Part shown: positions 9,679 to 20,500 of the stretch, piece after piece | How positions within the stretch are numbered: position 1 is the stretch's first letter | How the letters are laid out: the number at the start of each line of letters is the position of its first letter | Assembly: GCA_014763885.1 (NCBI GenBank) | Contig: JACXUO010000005.1 | Coordinates: forward strand, 1-64,000 | Reading direction: 5' to 3' | Length of the DNA stretch: 64,000 nucleotides | Source: Campylobacterales bacterium | Lineage (GTDB): Bacteria > Campylobacterota > Campylobacteria > Campylobacterales > Sulfurovaceae | Program-made: the position numbers and the translations under genes | The notes under the pieces: model-generated | What the model was told of the DNA's origin: nothing | Databases searched by the model: none | What the model saw: only the letters and a program-made list of their open reading frames with translations

Positions 9679-12600
9679 ATGACAATACGTAACAGACTAA
9701 AACTGCTGGGATTGGTACCGGTCACCCTGCTGATCCTGCTGGCAAGTTACTTCTTTATCATTTCATATGCCAACTTTGAAAAGGCAAATGCATTAAAACT
9801 CACCCTGAGCAACAATGCCAAACTGGACCATCTGCTTGGAGAACTCGGGAAAGAGCGTGGTTTGTCATCTCTCTACCTGGGGAGTGATCAAAAAGAGTTC
9901 AAAGAGGTCCTGGACAAACAAAGAGCAAAAACCAACCAGGCGATTGCCGGCTTCAAAGTGGAAGAGATATCCAACGACAATGCCTACCTCCCGTTTGTCG
10001 CCGCCCTTGTCAACAAGGATCTTTCAGGTGACCTGATGGGTTACAGCGCGATGATGAACAACCTCAAAGGTATCGCATCAACCAGAAATATCGTGGATGG
10101 AAAGGCGCCTGAATTCAGGGTGGTTTTCTCCGATGAGTTTACCGATAAACTTACCGATCCGACGCTTGATGCGCTCCTCAAAGTCAACCACTTTGCACTT
10201 GACACAGAGATCACTTCCCTGATCTCCTCACTCTCCCAGCTCTATATCTCCAAAGAGAATGCGGGCCTCGAAAGAGATTACGTAGCATATTATATGGGGA
10301 AAAGACTCTCCATGTCTTTTGAAGAGATCGCACTGTGGGATGAGTTCAAGACCAAGGCGAACCTTTTTGATATCGAACAGATAACAGACCTTCAGCTGCG
10401 CAAAGAACTTGAAACACTGATGAACAGTCCTCAGTCTATGGAGATGCTTGCCGAACTTGCTGAAACTTCTTCTGCAATCCAGACGGATGTCGATAATGGG
10501 GACTATGCCGAAGAGCCGATGGACTGGTTCGCTTTGCAGACAAAGAAGATCACACTCCTCTCCAAAGCGGAACTGCTTATCTCTAACACACTCTGGCAAA
10601 AGAGTGAGGCATATCTTGAAAGACAGATTTTGCTTCTTGCGATCGCATCAACCATTCTTTTCCTGAGTTTTATCCTCGCATACCTTGCCTACACCACCAT
10701 CAGGGATATGACAAGAAACATCGAAGAGCTTGAAGATGTCCTCAACAAAGCCGTGACCGAGATGAAGAGCAGTGAGCAGTATCTCTCTTCCGATATTGCA
10801 GCAATCGAGAACATCAACCTTGATACGCACGAAGGGACAAAAGAGGCCTATCACTTCCTCGATACTCTCGTTGAAACGGCAAAAGAGGATAAATTGACTG
10901 CACTGCAGGCAAACGAAGCGAAATCTCTTTTCCTTGCGAACATGTCGCATGAGATCCGTACACCACTGAACGGTATCGTCGGGTTTACAGAGATCCTCAG
11001 AAGCACTGACCTTAACGCAGAGCAGAGAGAGTTCCTGAACATCATTGATAAGAGTTCAGAGAACCTTCTCAGTATTATCAACAACATTCTTGACCTTTCA
11101 AAGATCGAAAGCAACAAGATTGAGATTGAAAATATCGTATTTGATGCGGCCGAAGAGTTTGAAAGTGCCGTAGAAACCTACGCGGTAGGGGCTTCAGAGA
11201 AAAACATCGACCTGAACTTCTTTATGGATCCTACGATCTCCAAGAAGCTCAAAGGGGACCCGACCAAGATCAAAGAGATTGTCATCAACCTCCTTTCCAA
11301 TGCGATCAAATTTACCAGCTATGGCGGGGAGATCAATGTCGAGATCAAGAAGGTGGATAGCAACGAGGGCGAAGCGAACATCATGTTCAGTGTCTCAGAC
11401 AATGGTATCGGTATGACCAAAGACCAGCAGTCACGTATCTTTGATGCATTCTCACAGGCAGATGTATCGGTCACGAGAAAATACGGCGGTACAGGCCTGG
11501 GACTTACGATCTCCAGCCAGTTCGTTGAACTGATGGGTGGGGTACTTGAGCTGGAGAGTGCAAAAGACAAAGGTACGACATTCTTCTTTACCATACCTCT
11601 CGAAGAGATTGCCTCAACCGAACCGAGCTATGCCAATGCATTTACTGATGTTACGATCGGAAAATATGAGCAGGATATTCCGACCAAACTCGATACCTAC
11701 TTTGAAAAGTACTTCAACTACTTTGGCAACAAGGTAAAACACTATGAATCCGTGGGAGAGCTCAAAGAGTTGGTTGATGCCAATGAATGTTCCTCCTTCT
11801 GGGTAGATATCGATAAAGCAAAACAGAATATTCTTGACGCACTGCACAATGTCGACAAGTCCAAACTGATTGTCGTAGCCAATGTCACAAGCAGAAATAA
11901 GGTGGAGGATCTTGGTGTTCCTCAGGAGAATGTCATCTACAAGCCTGTCAATTTCACCAAAGTACAGGAAGTACTGAGCACTACAGCCGAAACAAAACCG
12001 AAGATCATTGAAGAGGCTGTAGAAAAACAGGAGACCTACTTTGATGCGAAAGTGCTCGTTACAGAGGACAACATCATCAACCAGAAACTGATTACCCGTA
12101 TCCTGCAAGAGCATGGGATTACCGTGGATATTGCCAATAACGGACTGGAGTCATTTGAGAAGCGAAGATCGGGTGATTATGACCTCATCTTCATGGATAT
12201 CCAGATGCCGGTAATGGACGGTATCGAAGCTACCCACGAGATCCTTGACTTTGAGGAGGATGAGGAAGAGGCGCATATTCCTATCGTTGCATTGACCGCA
12301 AACGCCCTCAAAGGTGACAGGGAGAGATTCCTGGCAGAGGGGATGGATGAGTATATCACCAAACCGATTGAAACAGCTGAACTGCTCTATATCCTCAACA
12401 AGTTCCTCTCGCACAAAGCGGTGTCGGAGAAAAGAGAAGCAGCTGCAGGCAAAGAGAGTGCACCGATGAAGAGTGAGGCAGAAGAGACCTCTGCCCCAGA
12501 AGCTGCCGAGATAGAAGCTGCTGAAGAAAAAGCAGAGGAGAGCATCATCTACGACCTTGGAATGGCTGAAGAGAGCGATAAGAAAATCCTCATTGCCAAA

Positions 12601-12843
12601 AAATTCCTTCTGGAAAGCAGAGTGCTTAAAACGGTTTTGGATAACCTCGGATATGCATATACCATACTTGAGGATCTCAAGGATCTGGATGCAGAACTTG
12701 CTTCCGGGAACTATGATATCGTCTTTACCGATGAGGACCTGGTAACAGAGACAATAAGCAATATTTCTGATAATATAGCTATAATAACAGCTCAAAATTC
12801 AAAAGAACAAATAGAAAGTATCATTCAAAAGCATAGAGGATAA
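9679..12843 (+). CDS. NIT-domain hybrid sensor histidine kinase
   Basis: This is a 1,054-residue membrane sensor. TM1 spans residues about 8-31 and TM2 about 312-337. The periplasmic part matches the NIT (nitrate/nitrite-sensing) family, with [17 protein letters not shown] near its start. After TM2 come a helical linker, the HisKA dimerisation domain with His424 ([13 protein letters not shown]), an HATPase_c domain ([25 protein letters not shown]), a degenerate receiver-like stretch (about 655-775), a complete receiver with Asp840 ([13 protein letters not shown]) and a further C-terminal receiver-like domain (about 960-1050). The signal is inferred, not proven: NIT domains are linked to nitrate/nitrite and other small ligands. 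The operon partners suggest phosphoryl flow to the Hpt protein. Confidence 0.9.
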   Translation: MTIRNRLKLLGLVPVTLLILLASYFFIISYANFEKANALKLTLSNNAKLDHLLGELGKERGLSSLYLGSDQKEFKEVLDKQRAKTNQAIAGFKVEEISNDNAYLPFVAALVNKDLSGDLMGYSAMMNNLKGIASTRNIVDGKAPEFRVVFSDEFTDKLTDPTLDALLKVNHFALDTEITSLISSLSQLYISKENAGLERDYVAYYMGKRLSMSFEEIALWDEFKTKANLFDIEQITDLQLRKELETLMNSPQSMEMLAELAETSSAIQTDVDNGDYAEEPMDWFALQTKKITLLSKAELLISNTLWQKSEAYLERQILLLAIASTILFLSFILAYLAYTTIRDMTRNIEELEDVLNKAVTEMKSSEQYLSSDIAAIENINLDTHEGTKEAYHFLDTLVETAKEDKLTALQANEAKSLFLANMSHEIRTPLNGIVGFTEILRSTDLNAEQREFLNIIDKSSENLLSIINNILDLSKIESNKIEIENIVFDAAEEFESAVETYAVGASEKNIDLNFFMDPTISKKLKGDPTKIKEIVINLLSNAIKFTSYGGEINVEIKKVDSNEGEANIMFSVSDNGIGMTKDQQSRIFDAFSQADVSVTRKYGGTGLGLTISSQFVELMGGVLELESAKDKGTTFFFTIPLEEIASTEPSYANAFTDVTIGKYEQDIPTKLDTYFEKYFNYFGNKVKHYESVGELKELVDANECSSFWVDIDKAKQNILDALHNVDKSKLIVVANVTSRNKVEDLGVPQENVIYKPVNFTKVQEVLSTTAETKPKIIEEAVEKQETYFDAKVLVTEDNIINQKLITRILQEHGITVDIANNGLESFEKRRSGDYDLIFMDIQMPVMDGIEATHEILDFEEDEEEAHIPIVALTANALKGDRERFLAEGMDEYITKPIETAELLYILNKFLSHKAVSEKREAAAGKESAPMKSEAEETSAPEAAEIEAAEEKAEESIIYDLGMAEESDKKILIAKKFLLESRVLKTVLDNLGYAYTILEDLKDLDAELASGNYDIVFTDEDLVTETISNISDNIAIITAQNSKEQIESIIQKHRG

Positions 12844-12848
12844 TATAG

Positions 12849-13214
12849 ATGGCGTTAAAAGTACTGATCGTAGACGATGACTTTATCAACAGAAAACTGT
12901 TACAAACCCTTTTAAAGAAAAATCCGGGAGTTTCAGAGACCATTGAAGCCGAAAACGGCTCCGATGCCCTGGACAAGCTCAAAAAAGATCCGGGTATCAA
13001 CATTATACTGCTGGACATTATGATGCCCGTTGTAGACGGTGTAGAGTTTTTGAAGATATTCAGAGCCGACATGAAGAACTCGCACATTCCTGTGATCGTA
13101 CTCTCTACAGATGATACAAGAAAAACAGAAGTATATGAAAATGGCGCAAATGATTTTCTGAGAAAACCGGTCAAAGAGAATGACCTCAATGCAAAACTGG
13201 AGCAGTGGTCCTAA
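12849..13214 (+). CDS. Receiver-only response regulator
   Basis: This is a 121-residue single REC domain. The acidic pocket is VDDDF near residues 9-12, the phosphoacceptor is Asp56 (ILLDIMMPVVDG), the switch Thr/Ser lies in IVLSTDD, and the conserved Lys is in FLRKPVK. There is no DNA-binding or enzymatic output, so it acts by protein contact, as CheY- or Spo0F-type regulators do. It starts 5 bases after the hybrid kinase and is the last gene of the operon. It is probably the terminal or shuttle receiver of this phosphorelay (inference). Confidence 0.92.
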   Translation: MALKVLIVDDDFINRKLLQTLLKKNPGVSETIEAENGSDALDKLKKDPGINIILLDIMMPVVDGVEFLKIFRADMKNSHIPVIVLSTDDTRKTEVYENGANDFLRKPVKENDLNAKLEQWS

Positions 13215-13239
13215 GTACCATTACTTTCATCTTATACAC

Positions 13240-13264
13240 TTTACAGAGCTTGAAGCTCTGTAAA
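13240..13264. terminator. Bidirectional terminator between the receiver gene and lon
   Basis: Arms TTTACAGAGCT (13240-13250) and AGCTCTGTAAA (13254-13264) have a 3-base loop, between two convergent genes. On the plus strand a CTCTTTTTT run follows about 10 bases later. Confidence 0.65.
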
Positions 13265-13281
13265 ACTCCCCCCTCTCTTTT

Positions 13282-15702
13282 TTAATCTACAAATATCTCT
13301 TCAAGGACATCATCGATCGTTTTCACGGGGATGATCTTCACAGCATCAAGCACCTCTTCAGGTATCTCATCCATATCTCTTTCATAGTTTTTAAGAGGGA
13401 TCAGCGCACGCTTGACTCCTGCCGTATAGGCTGCGATCAGCTTCTCTTTGAGCCCGCCGATCGGCAGAACATTTCCTGTCAAGGTAACCTCGCCTGTCAT
13501 CGCAATTTTGTTATCGATCTTCTTCTCACTAAGTACCGATGCGATCGCAGAGACCATAGCGATACCCGCGCTCGGGCCGTCTTTTGGGGTAGCCCCTTCA
13601 GGTACATGGATATGCAGGTCATAGCGCTTATAGACTTCAGAGACATCCAGTTCTATACGCTCTTCCTTCTCTTTCAGGCTATGAGGAATGACTGACGGAG
13701 CGATAGGCAGCTTATTCTCATCGATCAGTATCTTGACAACGGAGTGGGCAATACGCACCGACTCTTTCATCACATCACCAAGTTTCCCTGTGAGCTGCAA
13801 TCCCCCCTTTCCTTTGATCTTGATCGCTTCAATGGTCAGGACATCACCGCCTACTGCTGTCCATGCAAGCCCGTTGACCACACCGATCCGAGGTTCAGGA
13901 TGTACAGGGGATATCTCAAAGACCTTTTTATCGGTGAACTTCTCAAGGTTTTTCTTTGTGATCACTACCTGTGTCAGGGTACGGTCTTCCAGCAGTTTTC
14001 TTGCACTTTTCCGCATAAGGTCAGCGATACGTCTTCTCAGGTTTCTCACCCCGGCTTCTCTCGTATAGTCGCTGATAAGCACTTTCAGCGCTTTGTCGCT
14101 GATGGATACCTCATTCGCCCTAAGCGCATGTTTTTTGCTCTCCTGAGGGATAAGATAGCGTCTGGCTATCTCAAATTTCTCTCTTGGTGTATAGGAGTTC
14201 AGCCCGATAAACTCCATCCTGTCACGCAGCGGCGCAGGGATGCGTCCCACCTCATTGGCCGTAGCGATGAAGATCGCCTTGCTCAGGTCAATATTGAAAT
14301 TCAGGTAGTAATCGCGGTACTTCACATTCTGTTCAGGGTCGAGGATCTCCAGGAGTGCTGCCGTAGGATCACCCCTCATAGAGCGTCCTACTTTATCGAT
14401 CTCATCCAGCACGATCACGGGATCCATGCTCTTTCCCTCTATCAGCCCTTGCACCAGACGTCCCGGCATCGCCCCGACATAGGTACGTCTGTGGCCGCGG
14501 AGCTCGTTGACATCTTCCAGTCCGCCCAGAGCGATACGCACCAGCGGTCTCCCGAGCGCCGTAGCAATAGAGTTGGCCAATGAGGTTTTACCTACTCCCG
14601 GAGGTCCCGCAAAGCAGAGTATCGCCCCGTTGGTCTCTTTTTGCTTCATCCCTCTCAGTGCCGCAAGTTCACGTACGGAGAAAAACTCCACGATACGTTC
14701 TTTGGGCTTTTCGAGAGAGTAGTGGTCTTTATCAAGTTCTTCCGCCACCTTCTCTACACTGAGATTCTGTTTCGTATATTTTCCAAACGGCAGATCAAGT
14801 ACCCACTCCAGGTAGGTCTGAATCACGTTGGCATCCGCAGAGTCGGGGTGCATACGGGCAAAACGCTCCAGTTGCTTACTGATCTCCTTATAGGCATCCT
14901 CATGCATATGCGGTTTTAACGCTTCAATCTTTTCGCGGAAAGCTGCGATCTCCTCTTCGCGCTGAGTGTCAATACCCAGTTCGTGCTGTATCTCTTTGAG
15001 CTGTTCTTTGAGAAAATACTCTTTGTTCGTCTGTTCGATCTTGCTGTGTACTTTTGAGCGTATCTCTTTTTGGATCTTTGCCGCTTCGATCTCCGAGGTG
15101 ATGACATCGATAAGCGCCAGGAGGCGTTTCTCGATATTCAGCTCGATATAGAGCTTGTAGGCCACCTCTTTATCCGGTTTCAGCATCGAAGAGACAAGAT
15201 CCGCGATACGGTTGGGCTCGTCATTCTCTTCGATCGTACGTAAAAGATCGGCAGGAATATTGCTGTTGAGCGAGGAGAGCTTCTTGATCTTGCCTCTGAG
15301 GATATCCATCAGGGCGTTGGTTTTCAGCTCATTGTAGGGTTCAAGCTCTACCGTATCGATCACCGCCTGATTGATCTCCCCCTCAACCGGCTGGACGATC
15401 CTGGCGCGTGAAAGCCCCTGGAAGAGTATCTTTACTCTCCCGTCAGGCAGATGGACTTTTCGCATGATGGAGCCCACCACGCCGACCTTATGCATCGCAT
15501 CAAAACTTCTTTCCCCCTCTTTTCCGCTTACCGAAGAGGTCACAAAGAGCAGTGAGTTGTTTTCCATTGCCATCGTTGCGGCATCGATATCCTTTTGATC
15601 GCCCAGAAAAATCGGGCTGATCATAAATGGATACAAAAAAAGCTCGTCTTCTACAACCACCGGCAATTGCGTAGGGAATGCATCATAATCACTTAACTGC
15701 AT
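13282..15702 (-). CDS. lon: ATP-dependent protease Lon
   Basis: Lon is a cytoplasmic AAA+ serine protease that removes damaged and regulatory proteins. The N-terminal substrate-binding domain starts LPVVVEDELFLYPFMISPIF. A coiled helical region follows (EYFLKEQLKEIQHELG), then the AAA+ module (Walker A GPPGVGKTSLA, Walker B VIVLDEIDKVG). The C-terminal protease domain has catalytic Ser in PKDGPSAGIAM and Lys in GGLKEKLIAAYTAG. The 806 residues are typical. An AAGGAAA ribosome site precedes the ATG. It follows bamD on the same strand, the order known from Helicobacter, and is probably co-transcribed with it or has its own promoter in the 140-bp AT-rich gap. Confidence 0.97.
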   Translation of the reverse strand: MQLSDYDAFPTQLPVVVEDELFLYPFMISPIFLGDQKDIDAATMAMENNSLLFVTSSVSGKEGERSFDAMHKVGVVGSIMRKVHLPDGRVKILFQGLSRARIVQPVEGEINQAVIDTVELEPYNELKTNALMDILRGKIKKLSSLNSNIPADLLRTIEENDEPNRIADLVSSMLKPDKEVAYKLYIELNIEKRLLALIDVITSEIEAAKIQKEIRSKVHSKIEQTNKEYFLKEQLKEIQHELGIDTQREEEIAAFREKIEALKPHMHEDAYKEISKQLERFARMHPDSADANVIQTYLEWVLDLPFGKYTKQNLSVEKVAEELDKDHYSLEKPKERIVEFFSVRELAALRGMKQKETNGAILCFAGPPGVGKTSLANSIATALGRPLVRIALGGLEDVNELRGHRRTYVGAMPGRLVQGLIEGKSMDPVIVLDEIDKVGRSMRGDPTAALLEILDPEQNVKYRDYYLNFNIDLSKAIFIATANEVGRIPAPLRDRMEFIGLNSYTPREKFEIARRYLIPQESKKHALRANEVSISDKALKVLISDYTREAGVRNLRRRIADLMRKSARKLLEDRTLTQVVITKKNLEKFTDKKVFEISPVHPEPRIGVVNGLAWTAVGGDVLTIEAIKIKGKGGLQLTGKLGDVMKESVRIAHSVVKILIDENKLPIAPSVIPHSLKEKEERIELDVSEVYKRYDLHIHVPEGATPKDGPSAGIAMVSAIASVLSEKKIDNKIAMTGEVTLTGNVLPIGGLKEKLIAAYTAGVKRALIPLKNYERDMDEIPEEVLDAVKIIPVKTIDDVLEEIFVD

Positions 15703-15842
15703 ACTTATATTTCCTTTTTTATCTCTATAAAATTCTGTCTGTAAAAATAGAACAGACTATAACAAATAATTTCTTTTTTTATGATATTTGTATCTAAGGG
15801 TAGCGCAAAAAGATTAACCATTATCTATCCGCGCACTCTCCC

Positions 15843-16496
15843 CTAGTTAAATACAGCCCCTATAATCCCCTTCTCCGGCGGGGTGATGTCACTCTGCTGT
15901 ACTACGGAGTCCCTGTTCTTCTCCCTGTAGATTTTGGCTGCGGCATCTTTGCCTGTGCGCTCATAAAGTGCAGCGATATTTTCATTAAGCAGGTATTGTG
16001 TCATATAGAGCCTGACCAGCAGTGTATGGATCAGCGGCTGATACGCCGAACCCGGATAACGATTGATAAAGATCTTCGCGTTCGTGATCGTATCCTCGAT
16101 CAGTTTCTGGTCCTTGTAGACATCTTTGATCCCCAGGAAAGAGGCCTTAACCTTCAGAAACTCTATATACTCGCGATTGCTGCCCGCGCCAAAACGCTTG
16201 TTGTACTCATCCAGATAGAAGTTGGCAAGCAGGTACTCCTCCTTGTTCATATGTGCATGCGCCAGCATGATAATCGCATCGGGCATCATGGGAGAACGCA
16301 TGTGCTCGCTTTTGAGCGAGATATAGTAGGCATCCGCTTTGTCCATATGGCCGCTTGAGATACTTTTTGCTATCTTCTGGTACCAGTAGAGCGCAGGCTT
16401 GTTGAACTCCTCGACCGTATCTTCATCGCCCCCGCACCCCGCAAGTAAAAAGGCGAGGAAAACCCCTGCAAAAATTGTTTTGATCATCTGTAACAT
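15843..16496 (-). CDS. bamD: Outer-membrane assembly lipoprotein BamD
   Basis: BamD is an essential lipoprotein partner of BamA in folding beta-barrel proteins into the outer membrane. The 217-residue product has a lipoprotein signal (FAGVFLAFLLAGC, with Cys about residue 21 as lipid anchor) and then TPR-like helical repeats, for example ALYWYQKIAKSISSGHMDKADAYYISLK and EYLLANFYLDEYNKRFGAGSNREY, as in the BamD/ComL family. Length is near normal for Campylobacterota. It lies upstream of lon on the same strand. GGGAG stands about 10 bases before the ATG at 16496; a second ATG at codon 4 is possible. Confidence 0.88.
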   Translation of the reverse strand: MLQMIKTIFAGVFLAFLLAGCGGDEDTVEEFNKPALYWYQKIAKSISSGHMDKADAYYISLKSEHMRSPMMPDAIIMLAHAHMNKEEYLLANFYLDEYNKRFGAGSNREYIEFLKVKASFLGIKDVYKDQKLIEDTITNAKIFINRYPGSAYQPLIHTLLVRLYMTQYLLNENIAALYERTGKDAAAKIYREKNRDSVVQQSDITPPEKGIIGAVFN

Positions 16497-16632
16497 ATAT
16501 GTCCGCTCCCAGTCTAAGTTCTTTAACTTCCAATATCATAGCTCAAAAGAGGTAAAAGTCGTATTAGGCAGGAGGTCAGAGTGATGAGAAAACACCTTTC
16601 TATCTTCCACTTTGCCTGCAGCTGTTCGAGGT

Positions 16633-17292
16633 TTAAGAATCGGGCTGTCCTACGATAAAGGCATGTCCTGTGCCTTTTTCCACACGAATAAGCAGATCAT
16701 CGATACTGGCATCCTCAAACTCAAATCTTAGGGTACAGTCTGAATGCAGGAGAGAACTGTAGTCAGGTCTGTCAGAATCGTCAAATCCGGTATGCGGCCT
16801 TCCAAGGTGGTCAAATCCTATATACTGGGTTCCTCCGCCACAATTTGTAAAGATCGTGTTGGTATATTTGATACCGTGTTTATGTGAGATAAATATGTCA
16901 GAAGATGCATTGTTATTGCTTCCGTCTGCACAGGATGTACCTGCAGCACCCACCATGATCTGCCCGTTTATCGGATCTACGGCAGCTTCGCTGTTATCGA
17001 TATTGCCTTCCCTGTCTTTGTCAGAACCCACATAGTAGAAGATATCACCCTCTGAGGCCAGACACGCCCTCACGCCAAACCTCCAAAATGACCGCTGCCA
17101 ATCACTGTTTCTGGGATTGGTGACATCATCCATCAGTGCCATATGCTGTGCATAACGTATCGCTGAGAGGATATTGTCACCGGCCTCCTGTCTGAGGTCC
17201 CGATCCATCCTTGGCAGTGCCATCGCCGCAAGGATACCCAACACGACGATCACCACAACTAGTTCAAGCATGGTAAATGCAGATTTTTTCAT
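16633..17292 (-). CDS. Type IV pilin-like pseudopilin (GspH/FimT or MshC type)
   Basis: A 219-residue protein has a class III prepilin leader: MKKSA, cleavage before FTMLELVVVIVVLGILAAMALP, with the required Glu at +5 and a single hydrophobic helix. PilD-type peptidase would cleave and methylate it, and it would join a pilus or pseudopilus. The globular part contains several Cys and Asn/Asp-rich stretches, as in minor pilins. The open frame is 40 codons longer, but the ATG at 17292 gives the canonical leader and sits 35 bases after a TATAAT box. It is divergent from the pilus-associated operon at 17545-25098, so it probably belongs to the same machine. Confidence 0.82.
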   Translation of the reverse strand: MKKSAFTMLELVVVIVVLGILAAMALPRMDRDLRQEAGDNILSAIRYAQHMALMDDVTNPRNSDWQRSFWRFGVRACLASEGDIFYYVGSDKDREGNIDNSEAAVDPINGQIMVGAAGTSCADGSNNNASSDIFISHKHGIKYTNTIFTNCGGGTQYIGFDHLGRPHTGFDDSDRPDYSSLLHSDCTLRFEFEDASIDDLLIRVEKGTGHAFIVGQPDS

Positions 17293-17326
17293 TCTTTCTG
17301 TACCTTGATATAGAGATATTGGACTT

Positions 17327-17332
17327 ATTATA
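17327..17332 (-). promoter_or_regulatory. -10 element for the minus-strand pseudopilin
   Basis: TATAAT on the minus strand lies 35 bases upstream of the ATG at 17292, in the 250-bp gap shared with the divergent giant-protein gene. Confidence 0.45.
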
Positions 17333-17544
17333 ACATAACTTTCTATGACTCCTGCAAACAAAAATAGTGCCTCATCCCCTGCTCTCATATTAATCAATTT
17401 AAGAAAAAACAAATCTTAAAAATCTTATACTAAGAGTAGAGGGTTGTGTAATTATCAAGTCTATAGTTACACCGGAAAAAAGAAGCGAAAGAGAAAGATT
17501 TCTCTATATTGATACAACGACTTGGTTGTAAAGAAGGAGCTAAA

Positions 17545-20500
17545 ATGAAAGATATCCAGACTGTTTTAAAATACTTACTTATTCCGTTTCTTTTTTTAGT
17601 GATTGGTTCGCAATTTATATATGCGGATGAAACACAAACAGATAATTTTAGGAACAACCTTGAGAATTGGACTGGTAACATCACTCATGACAATCGAAGA
17701 ATGCGAATCAACCCGCAAGATGGACGTGCCGAAAAGGACTTTGATTTTGGTTCCACTTATGCCAATGCAAGCACTACAATCTCTTTTGACTTAGAACTAA
17801 ATCGAGAGTGGGAAAATTCAGGTGGTGCTCAGGACTTCATCCGTGTTTATGTTAATGGTATCCAAGTTGCAACATACTCTGAATCCGCAAACTCCACCGG
17901 ACGGAAGACAATTACAACAGGTGTAGCTAATGGCAGTGGTGTCGTGAACATCGAAATCTTTGCGGATACCACTGCTTCAAACGAATATTGTTGGATCGAC
18001 GATGTAGAAGTGACAGTACACACTCCGACTGATCCCAAAGAGAGTTGTCCCGGTGTGGTCATACCAAACCTGGAGGGTGCCAGCTCCACGGTAACCGACT
18101 CCTTCAACAATGAGTCTATAGACGGGCTGGTATCCTACTACTACCACTTCACACCGGCAGTGGATGGTGAATTCAGGATCGATTTTGACGCTGATAATTC
18201 TAACCGTGATGTTTCCGTACGTATCTATGACGGTTGTGGCAACCTGCTACAGGGAGATGAAGGTGACGGCGACCGGGTACTGACACAGAATGTACAAACG
18301 GGTCATCAGATCGTTACAGAGGTCTATCGGAGATATAATGGCGATATGGACTATGATATCGACTTTACCTTTACGGTATCTCTTCCTCCTGCCATGGGGG
18401 ATATTCCTGATGATACGATAGAGGCCTTTTTGCCCTACTCGCTGAACATTGCAGGATATGTTACCGATGATGGGGGAAGTCCTGTGAGCTCCTATGCACT
18501 TTCTGGGACATTGCCTGCCGGTCTGAGCTTCGATACATCCACAGGTATGCTCAGCGGTACACCGTCAGAAGGGGGTACGTTCAACCTCTCTGCCACGGCA
18601 ACAAACGGTGTGGGGACATCCAACAGCGACAGCTTTGTACTGACGATCACTGTGCCGCCGCCAACCCCGCCGATCATGCATCCGATCGCCAACCAGACGA
18701 TAAACATCCATCAAAGTTACACCCTGCAGCTCTCGGATTACGTAAGCAGAACAGAGGGAGATGAGATCATCCTATACGGTCTGGATGAGTCAGCTACGCC
18801 TCTACCATCAGGACTCAGTTTCAATGAAACAACAGGCGAGATCTCAGGGACTCCCAACCAGGAGGAGAGCCGCACTCTCACTGTCTGGGCAGAAGATGAT
18901 GATGGCATATCAAATAGAGTGAGTTTCACTATCACAGTCGTAGATAAAGTGGTTACGAATGGATACAGGGACTTTGAACTTCGCTTCAGTGAAAATATGC
19001 TCGGTAAAATGCATACCTTGGGAAATACTGTCCTGGTCGCACCTGTCGCAAGTTCATCAGGTGGCATTGACAACGGGAATGCGAACTGTAACACCTATAC
19101 AAATGGCAACTATATTAGTAATGCTGGAAATTACAACAACGAGTACAAGCTATGTGCATACTGGGCAGATAGCAGTGCGGGCTTCCCGACGACACGTGCG
19201 CAGCTGAATATGCCTGCGAGCGGTGTCAATGTCGTATGGGCAGGACTCTACTGGCAGGCGCTGGTGGATGAAGATTATGACATTACCGATATGCAGATCA
19301 AGATCAAACATGAGATATCCGAATCCTATACCGGCGCGCCTTACCAGACAGTCCAGTACAATACCCTGGATTACCAGGAAGATGTAGGTTATCCTGGCTA
19401 CATCAGCTACTCTGCATTTGCCGATATCACCACTCTTTTCAGCCAAAACGACTGGTCTAAAGGCGGGTATATCACGGTCGGTGATATCCCTGTCTACGAG
19501 GGCCAAGTTGATGTACTAGGAACATATGGTGCATGGACGCTGATCGTCATCACGGATGATCCAAGCGGGAAACTCCAGAACTTCAGTATCTTTGACGGAT
19601 GGAAGCAAATAGACGCAGATAACTCAAATGTCTATATCGATATTTCGGGCTTCTACGCACCGAAATCAGATGTAAACGGTATCGCTGCAAGTGTCTCGGT
19701 CTTTGCCGCAGAGGGTGATAAACATATCTACAATGACTACCTGAGAGCAAAACCCGCAAAAAAGACAACCTGGACAGGGTTGAGTCATACCTCAAATCAA
19801 ACATTCAATTCTGCCATCAACGTACCCTCTGATCAGGCATTTGACAGAACTCCCGATCCGATCAACAACCAGGGTATCGATATCCAGGCCTTTGACATTG
19901 GTACCACAGGGTACAATATCATAGAACCAGAAGAGACGGCGATCCAATTCAGGTTCGGTTCGGACCAGGATAAATACTGGCCTTCCATGATCGCATTTTC
20001 AACCGAACTTTATCGGCCGAATGTCTGTTATGACTACGTTGCAAAGAGAAATGAGCATACCCTTCCGTCAGGTACACATGAGATAGATGCCTACTTTGAC
20101 AAAGGGGATGACCTGAGCCTTACCGTAGCGATCAGGAGCTTGGAAAGCGACTTTGACCTTAATGCCTCAAAAGTAGCTATACGCATGGAAGAGAGCAATG
20201 GCAGTGTAAGTTTCGAGCCTGCGCGAAGTGAATACTCTGCTACGACTTCGAATGTACTGCTTCCTACCGGGGTAACAGAGGGTTCAATACCGTCACGGCC
20301 CGAGATCGCCATCGGTAAATACAGAGAGGAACTCTACGGAGGTACGATCGGGCCGTATGAAACCTATTTTGCTAAGTTCTATTATGATGTGCGGAACACA
20401 CAGAATGGTAAATTCCAGGCAACCATCAATGTAGAACTCAATACTACGATAGATTTCGGCAGTGGACCAGTCGCTCAGATACTCCCTGTCCCAAGATGCG

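Noticed and set aside
12151-12795. A 214-codon minus-strand frame
   Set aside because: It is antisense to the receiver domain of the hybrid kinase, with Cys/Phe-rich shadow composition.
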